Shown piece after piece: positions 4,172 to 8,023 of a DNA stretch of 8,023 bases (position 1 is the first letter of the stretch; every line of letters begins with the position of its first letter). Under the pieces are notes generated by a model. That model did no database searches, was not told the origin of the DNA, and worked only from the letters and a program-made list of their open reading frames with translations. This DNA comes from JAHFOW01 sp046350595 (GTDB taxonomy: Bacteria > Planctomycetota > Brocadiia > Brocadiales > Brocadiaceae). The stretch spans positions 1-8,023 of the forward strand of contig JAXMAC010000131.1 of NCBI GenBank assembly GCA_046350595.1. The letters are read 5' to 3'. A program made the translations under genes and the position numbers.

Positions 4172-6310
4172 ATGCCTCTTTACGAAATTATATCCCTCAT
4201 CGGTTTTATCCTGGGCACTATACTGCACGTCGTCCTTTCTGTTCTGATCGTGCAACGGCCGCAGAAGACGCGGAGTGAACTCGTGTTCCTCTTCCTCGTC
4301 ATCAGCGTTGCCTTGTGGCACTTTGGAAATGCCGTGTCTCTTTTCAGTTTTCTTCTGTTTGGAAGAGATATTCCCTCTGTAAGCCTTGTTGCAGATGCCA
4401 TCTCTTATGGTGGTATTGGCTTTATGCCCAGCCTCCTGCTCCACACGGCTGTTTTATTCCTTTTTGAAAGCAAACCATATATTAAAAAATCTGTCCAGAG
4501 GCTCATCTTCTTTGGTATCTATCTTCCCGTGCTTCCCTTTTCGGTAATTATTAAAAATTTTATTTTATCCGATGATACCCATTTAATGACTATCGCATCT
4601 CCTTACGTAAAACCCTTTGTCGTATGGTTGATAGCAGCGCTGTTTATCGCGGGGAGTATCTCCCGGTTAATTGCAAAGACGGTGGAAGAGAAGGAAGAAA
4701 GGAAATTCCACATGGCCATCTTCTGGGCGGTAATCACGATAGCCGTATTTATCGGGTTTACGGTAATCTTTGAAGGAAATAAAATCCCTTACGCTGGGCA
4801 GTATCTGGTGCTCATTTCCATGTTGTCTTCTATCTTCCCCAGTATTATTTTTTCTTACTATGTATATCGTTACAATTACATGGAATTCGTCCTCCGGCGC
4901 AGTGTCTTTTATTCCTTTCTTACGCTCGTCCTGATCTGCCTCTATTATTTTGGAATCAAGAAGCTGAGTAAATCGCTCGAACAACATTACAATGTCAACG
5001 CCCGAATGCTGGAGTCAGTCTTTGTCATCAGCCTTGTCTTCTGGTTTCCGACCTTGAAAGAACGCGCACAAAATCTGTTCCGAAAGCTGATATTTTACCG
5101 CACCGGAGAGAATGAATATTTACTCTATGAATTAAGCCACGTCATCAGCACAGACCCCCTTGTCAATTTTTCAAAGCTCCTTGAAAATGTTATTGAATCC
5201 GTCAGAAAAGTCACGGCTATAAAATCCACCAATCTCCTTCTTTTTAAGCCTGTCCCTTTTCCGGAAAAGGGGAGTGAACGAATTCAAATAATCGGAGACA
5301 AAAAGCATGAATATATTACCCAGACCGACATACAATCTATCGTACAATTTTTTGCTCACGGAGAATTTATTGTCTTAGACAGGTACGAGGTTAAGGATGT
5401 TTCCATTATTAACGAGATGAGGCTGCTGGAGGCCGTCTTTATATTCCCGATATTTGTTAATAGAAGACTTACCGGTCTTTTGTGTCTGGGGCGTGCCAAG
5501 CGTGGTCTGCCTGTGACCTCCGATCATCTTGACCAGTTGATGATCATTGCAAACGAGATTGGTTCTGCCGTGGAGAAATCAAAGATTATAGAAGAAAAGC
5601 TTCACCTGGAACGGAAGATGTACGAAAATGAAAAACTGTCAAGTCTTGGGCGACTCTCCACCAGTGTCGCCCATGAGGTCAAAAATCCCCTGAGTTCGAT
5701 TAAGGCCATTGTCCAGGTAATGCGTGAAGACACGAGGAAAGACGACCCTTTCCAGGACGACCTAGCCATTATCGTAAATGAAATTGATCGCTTGACCAAG
5801 GTTGTTAATCAACTCTTGCAGTTTGCTAAGCCGGGCGGTGAAATAAAGACAAGCGTCAAGATTGGGGCGGCCATTCATTCAACCCTTGTTGTATTAAACC
5901 ACGAGGCGAAACAAAATAAAATCGTCACGTGTTGTCAAATTCCCGACAACCTCCCTGAAATTACTGCTGATGAAGGAGCATTGAAAGAGGTATTCTTTAA
6001 TATCATCCACAATGCTATTCAGGCAATGCCGGATGGCGGCAAGATAACTATTTCTGCGGAATATCAAACGGATGAACATACCATTCAGGTTACCGTAGCC
6101 GATACCGGCCCCGGTATACCACAAGGGTCGTTAGAGAAAATATTTGAGCCTTTTTATACCACCAGGCAAACGGGAACAGGGCTGGGGCTTTCCATTGTTA
6201 AAAAGAAGCTCGAAGATATGGACGCCTCCATCCGTGTCGAGAACAAGGGAACCGGCGCTTCATTCATCCTCCATTTTCCCTTGCGTGAACCGGTAGCATT
6301 ACAAACATGA
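4172..6310 (+). CDS. Membrane-bound GAF-domain sensor histidine kinase
   Basis: A 712-residue sensor kinase of a two-component system. The N-terminal half is an integral membrane sensor with about eight or nine hydrophobic helices (roughly 6-27, 36-60, 76-98, 111-128, 147-168, 182-201, 210-232, 244-262, 278-294), like 7TM-type kinase inputs. A juxtamembrane FRKLIFYRTGENEYLLYE (303-320) resembles the linker in 7TM-plus-GAF kinases. A GAF-like domain spans about 320-470, then a helical linker. The dimerisation domain has H-box SVAHEVKNPLSSI with phospho-acceptor His501. The ATPase domain has N-box NIIHNAIQAM (Asn610, Asn614), G1 DTGPGIP (644-650), F-box FEPFYTT (658-664) and G2 TGTGLGLSI (667-675). 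All catalytic boxes are intact. The only possible start is ATG 4172, since an in-frame stop lies at 4154; it has no SD. The NtrC-type regulator follows after 193 bases. The ligand is unknown. PrsK of PEP-CTERM systems has similar architecture, but nothing else here supports that system. Confidence 0.92.
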   Translation: MPLYEIISLIGFILGTILHVVLSVLIVQRPQKTRSELVFLFLVISVALWHFGNAVSLFSFLLFGRDIPSVSLVADAISYGGIGFMPSLLLHTAVLFLFESKPYIKKSVQRLIFFGIYLPVLPFSVIIKNFILSDDTHLMTIASPYVKPFVVWLIAALFIAGSISRLIAKTVEEKEERKFHMAIFWAVITIAVFIGFTVIFEGNKIPYAGQYLVLISMLSSIFPSIIFSYYVYRYNYMEFVLRRSVFYSFLTLVLICLYYFGIKKLSKSLEQHYNVNARMLESVFVISLVFWFPTLKERAQNLFRKLIFYRTGENEYLLYELSHVISTDPLVNFSKLLENVIESVRKVTAIKSTNLLLFKPVPFPEKGSERIQIIGDKKHEYITQTDIQSIVQFFAHGEFIVLDRYEVKDVSIINEMRLLEAVFIFPIFVNRRLTGLLCLGRAKRGLPVTSDHLDQLMIIANEIGSAVEKSKIIEEKLHLERKMYENEKLSSLGRLSTSVAHEVKNPLSSIKAIVQVMREDTRKDDPFQDDLAIIVNEIDRLTKVVNQLLQFAKPGGEIKTSVKIGAAIHSTLVVLNHEAKQNKIVTCCQIPDNLPEITADEGALKEVFFNIIHNAIQAMPDGGKITISAEYQTDEHTIQVTVADTGPGIPQGSLEKIFEPFYTTRQTGTGLGLSIVKKKLEDMDASIRVENKGTGASFILHFPLREPVALQT

Positions 6311-6317
6311 GGAAATA

Positions 6318-6342
6318 AACAGGATCAACAAGATAACAGGAT
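6318..6342. repeat. AACAGGAT short tandem repeat, three near-copies
   Basis: AACAGGAT at 6318-6325 and 6335-6342 flank a one-mismatch copy AACAAGAT at 6327-6334, just after the kinase stop codon. It resembles degenerate intergenic repeats of the ACAGGAT type. Confidence 0.5.
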
Positions 6343-6362
6343 GAAATAAAAATTCAAATAAA

Positions 6363-6392
6363 TCCCCCTTAGTAAAGGGGGAACAAGGGGGT
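6363..6392. repeat. CCCCCTT/AAGGGGG hairpin repeat in the kinase-regulator gap
   Basis: TCCCCCTT (6363-6370) pairs with AAGGGGGA (6375-6382) around loop AGTA, and a second AAGGGGG follows at 6385-6391 that could compete for the same arm. This is a familiar dispersed intergenic element type in many bacteria. The stem is GC-rich but no clean T-run follows directly (GTTGTTTT comes only after the second G-run), so I do not call it a terminator. Confidence 0.65.
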
Positions 6393-6503
6393 TGTTTTCC
6401 TTGCTGCTTCAACCAGCAGAATTGGACAAGACTTGAGGAGAGCGAATCATCGCTTCGCTTTAGACTATCATTAACATAAATATTTCTATACTCCCTAAAT
6501 GCT

Positions 6504-7895
6504 ATGCCTAAACAATCTATATTAATCGTAGATGACGAAAACGCCGCACGGTACGGGATGAAAAAAATCCTGAAAAAGGACAACTATATCATGTACGAAT
6601 CCGCAAACAGCGCTGACGCATTACAGATAATCAAAATGCATCATCCCGAACTCGTATTTCTTGACATTAACATGCCACAGCTTGATGGAATGAAGACACT
6701 GGAGATGATCAAGGCTATGAAAAATCCACCGCTCGTGGTCATCGTTACCGCTTATGGCTCCGAAAAGATCGCTGTTGAGGCAATGAAAAAGGGGGCTTAT
6801 GATTACATTGCAAAGCCATACGAAATAGACGAGCTCAGGATTATTGCCAAAAACGCATTTGAAAAACTCGCATTACAGGAAGAAAATGCACGACTCAGGC
6901 TGGAAATAGGCAGACTTGAGGGCATGGGTGAACTCCTTGGTCAGAGTGAGGCAATGAAGGACGTATTCAACAAAATAGAAAAGGTTGGCTCAACGGACGT
7001 CATGGTATTGATACAGGGAGAAAGCGGCAGCGGCAAGGAACTTGTTGCCAGGGAGCTTCACAAACGCAGCAGGAGGAAAAACGAACCGATGGTCATCATG
7101 AACTGTGCTGCCGTACCGGAAACGTTGATCGAGAGTGAACTCTTTGGACACGAAAAAGGGGCGTTTACCGGCGCTACTGAAAGACGCATGGGAAAATTCG
7201 AACTGGCAAACAAAGGAACCATATTCCTGGATGAAATTGGGGATATGAGCATGAGCACACAATCAAAACTTTTGCGGGTATTACAGGAACAAAAATTTGA
7301 GCGGTTGGGCGGCACAGAGACCTTATCCGTTGATGTGCGCGTCATGAGCGCTACGCACCGTGACCTGGAAGAAGAAATAGAAGAAGGCAGATTCCGTGAA
7401 GACTTATATTACAGAATCAAGGTCGTTAATATAAAACTCCCACCACTCAGAAACAGGAAGGAAGACATACCCCTTTTAGCAAACCGGTTCATACAATACT
7501 TCTCGGAAAAACATCAAAAGGACGTTGTCTCCATTTCTCATGAGGCAATGAAATATCTGGTATCGTATAACTGGCCCGGGAACGTTCGCCAACTCAAGAA
7601 CGTTATTGAGAGCGCCGTTGTGCTTTCAAATAATATCATCCTCGATATGATTGATTTGACAGACGAAATAAAACACCCCGAAAACAGTGTATTAACCGCG
7701 AAAAATATCGATTATACCCTTTCATTCCGGGATGCAAAGAAGATGGTTATCGAAAATTTCGAGCGTGATTTTATACGGAAGAAGCTTGAAGAATGCGGTT
7801 GGAACGTTAGCCGCGCCGCAGAGTCGCTCGACATGCACCGTCAGAATTTACAACAGAAAATACGCGAACTGCGGATTAATAAACAGGATGCGTAA
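6504..7895 (+). CDS. Sigma54-dependent response regulator, NtrC family
   Basis: A 463-residue transcription activator with the full NtrC layout. The receiver domain (about 5-120) has acidic Asp10/Asp11, phospho-acceptor Asp54 in LVFLDINMP, Thr82 and Lys104. A short linker leads to the AAA+ sigma54-interaction domain (about 143-375) with Walker A GESGSGKE (172-179), the GAFTGA sigma54-contact loop (219-224), Walker B TIFLDEIGD (239-247), arginine-rich RFREDLYYRI (296-305) and WPGNVRQLKN (357-366). A Fis-type helix-turn-helix at about 411-458 ends in SRAAESLDMHRQNLQQKIREL. All key residues are intact, so it should hydrolyse ATP and open sigma54 promoters once phosphorylated, presumably by the kinase upstream. 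The ATG has no SD. A -10-like TATACT (6487-6492) would give an almost leaderless transcript, but no -35 is visible, so read-through from the kinase promoter is the simpler view. The target genes are unknown. Confidence 0.95.
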   Translation: MPKQSILIVDDENAARYGMKKILKKDNYIMYESANSADALQIIKMHHPELVFLDINMPQLDGMKTLEMIKAMKNPPLVVIVTAYGSEKIAVEAMKKGAYDYIAKPYEIDELRIIAKNAFEKLALQEENARLRLEIGRLEGMGELLGQSEAMKDVFNKIEKVGSTDVMVLIQGESGSGKELVARELHKRSRRKNEPMVIMNCAAVPETLIESELFGHEKGAFTGATERRMGKFELANKGTIFLDEIGDMSMSTQSKLLRVLQEQKFERLGGTETLSVDVRVMSATHRDLEEEIEEGRFREDLYYRIKVVNIKLPPLRNRKEDIPLLANRFIQYFSEKHQKDVVSISHEAMKYLVSYNWPGNVRQLKNVIESAVVLSNNIILDMIDLTDEIKHPENSVLTAKNIDYTLSFRDAKKMVIENFERDFIRKKLEECGWNVSRAAESLDMHRQNLQQKIRELRINKQDA

Positions 7896-7921
7896 CAGTT
7901 AACGTGGAAAAACCGTATAAT
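7892..7921 (+). promoter_or_regulatory. Candidate promoter for the downstream methyltransferase
   Basis: TATAAT (7916-7921) is a perfect -10 box; GTAACA (7892-7897) is a 4/6 -35 at 18-base spacing and overlaps the regulator's stop codon. It would start about 18 bases before ATG 7946. Read-through from the regulator gene is also possible. Confidence 0.35.
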
Positions 7922-7945
7922 AACTTGTTAGAAAGGCGAGGCACG

Positions 7946-8023
7946 ATGGGTTTTACACTCGAAATAATCGTACCGTGGGGACGTTCCTACGATGAATATT
8001 GTGACATGTTCGGCCTCACGGAG
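7946..8023 (+). CDS. N-terminal fragment of a probable class I SAM-dependent methyltransferase
   Basis: The first 26 codons of a gene that continues past the right edge. ATG 7946 follows AAAGGCGAGG, a good SD (GAGG 4 bases, AAGG 9 bases upstream). The peptide starts MGFTLEIIVPWGRSYDEYC and then DMFGLTE. From memory, this VPWGRS(F/Y)DEY..MF.L opening is characteristic of a family of hypothetical SAM-dependent methyltransferases whose SAM-binding GCGDGPA motif comes shortly after this point, outside the window. The methyltransferase motif itself is therefore not visible. It lies 50 bases after the response regulator on the same strand and could be co-transcribed or have its own promoter. Confidence 0.6.
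   Translation, partial: MGFTLEIIVPWGRSYDEYCDMFGLTE

Noticed and set aside
6363..6400. Rho-independent terminator after the kinase gene
   Set aside because: The GC-rich stem is not followed by a direct T-run and the sequence matches a generic dispersed hairpin repeat.
6422..6437. Possible -24/-12 sigma54 promoter (TTGGAC..) before the response regulator
   Set aside because: The GG is present, but no GC or TTGC occurs at the required 10-base spacing; the same fails at CTGGCGCAGCG near 1168-1180.
6990..7345. Minus-strand frames inside the regulator's AAA+ domain (90 and 95 codons)
   Set aside because: Antisense shadows of the strongly conserved sigma54-interaction domain.
4172..7895. PEP-CTERM PrsK/PrsR two-component system
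   Set aside because: The kinase layout is similar, but the regulator is a generic NtrC type and no exosortase, PEP-CTERM or EPS genes are present in the window.

Overview
The window looks like chromosomal DNA of a diderm (Gram-negative-type) bacterium with moderate GC content. An ADP-heptose:LPS heptosyltransferase-type gene implies a lipopolysaccharide-like outer surface. The intergenic spaces are rich in short dispersed repeats: GCAATGAC inverted elements, CCCCCTT/AAGGGGG hairpins, CGAAATA/AAATCCG heptamers and AACAGGAT tandems. Together with the protein flavour and the mixed use of Shine-Dalgarno (SD) and SD-less starts, this suggests an anammox-type planctomycete (Brocadia/Kuenenia group) or a similar environmental lineage. 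That placement is an impression and has not been tested.

Layout, left to right. (1) The C-terminal end of a TPR protein (+, 3-191) converges on an NAD-dependent epimerase/dehydratase (-, 236-1135, TTG start with a strong SD). (2) A 616-base intergenic region (1136-1751) holds a heptamer repeat, a composite GCAATGAC inverted-repeat element, a doubtful repeat-derived small ORF behind an almost perfect SD, and an AT-rich stretch with a weak promoter candidate. (3) A calcium/sodium antiporter of the YrbG/CaCA type (+, 1752-2705) ends 8 bases inside a convergent heptosyltransferase II (-, 2698 to about 3756). (4) A divergent regulatory region (3757-4171) has two good sigma70-type promoters, back to back and sharing one -35 box. 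The leftward transcript would carry a leader of about 190 nt with three hairpins built from six GTTCAA/TTGAAC units. (5) A membrane-bound GAF histidine kinase (+, 4172-6310) is followed by a sigma54-dependent NtrC-family response regulator (+, 6504-7895), with a 193-base gap holding two more dispersed repeats. (6) The first 26 codons of a probable SAM-dependent methyltransferase (+, from 7946) run off the right edge.

How the genes may work together. The kinase and regulator are almost certainly a two-component pair: the kinase senses through its membrane and/or GAF region and phosphorylates Asp54 of the regulator, which then activates sigma54 promoters. No convincing -24/-12 promoter is visible in the window, so the targets are probably elsewhere. 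The kinase and heptosyltransferase genes share a divergent control region, so envelope synthesis and the signalling pair may be transcribed in competition; this is inference from promoter geometry only. No CRISPR array, tRNA, rRNA, complete transposase or phage gene was seen. The gene content is ordinary; the most unusual part is the divergent promoter and structured leader at 3815-4003.
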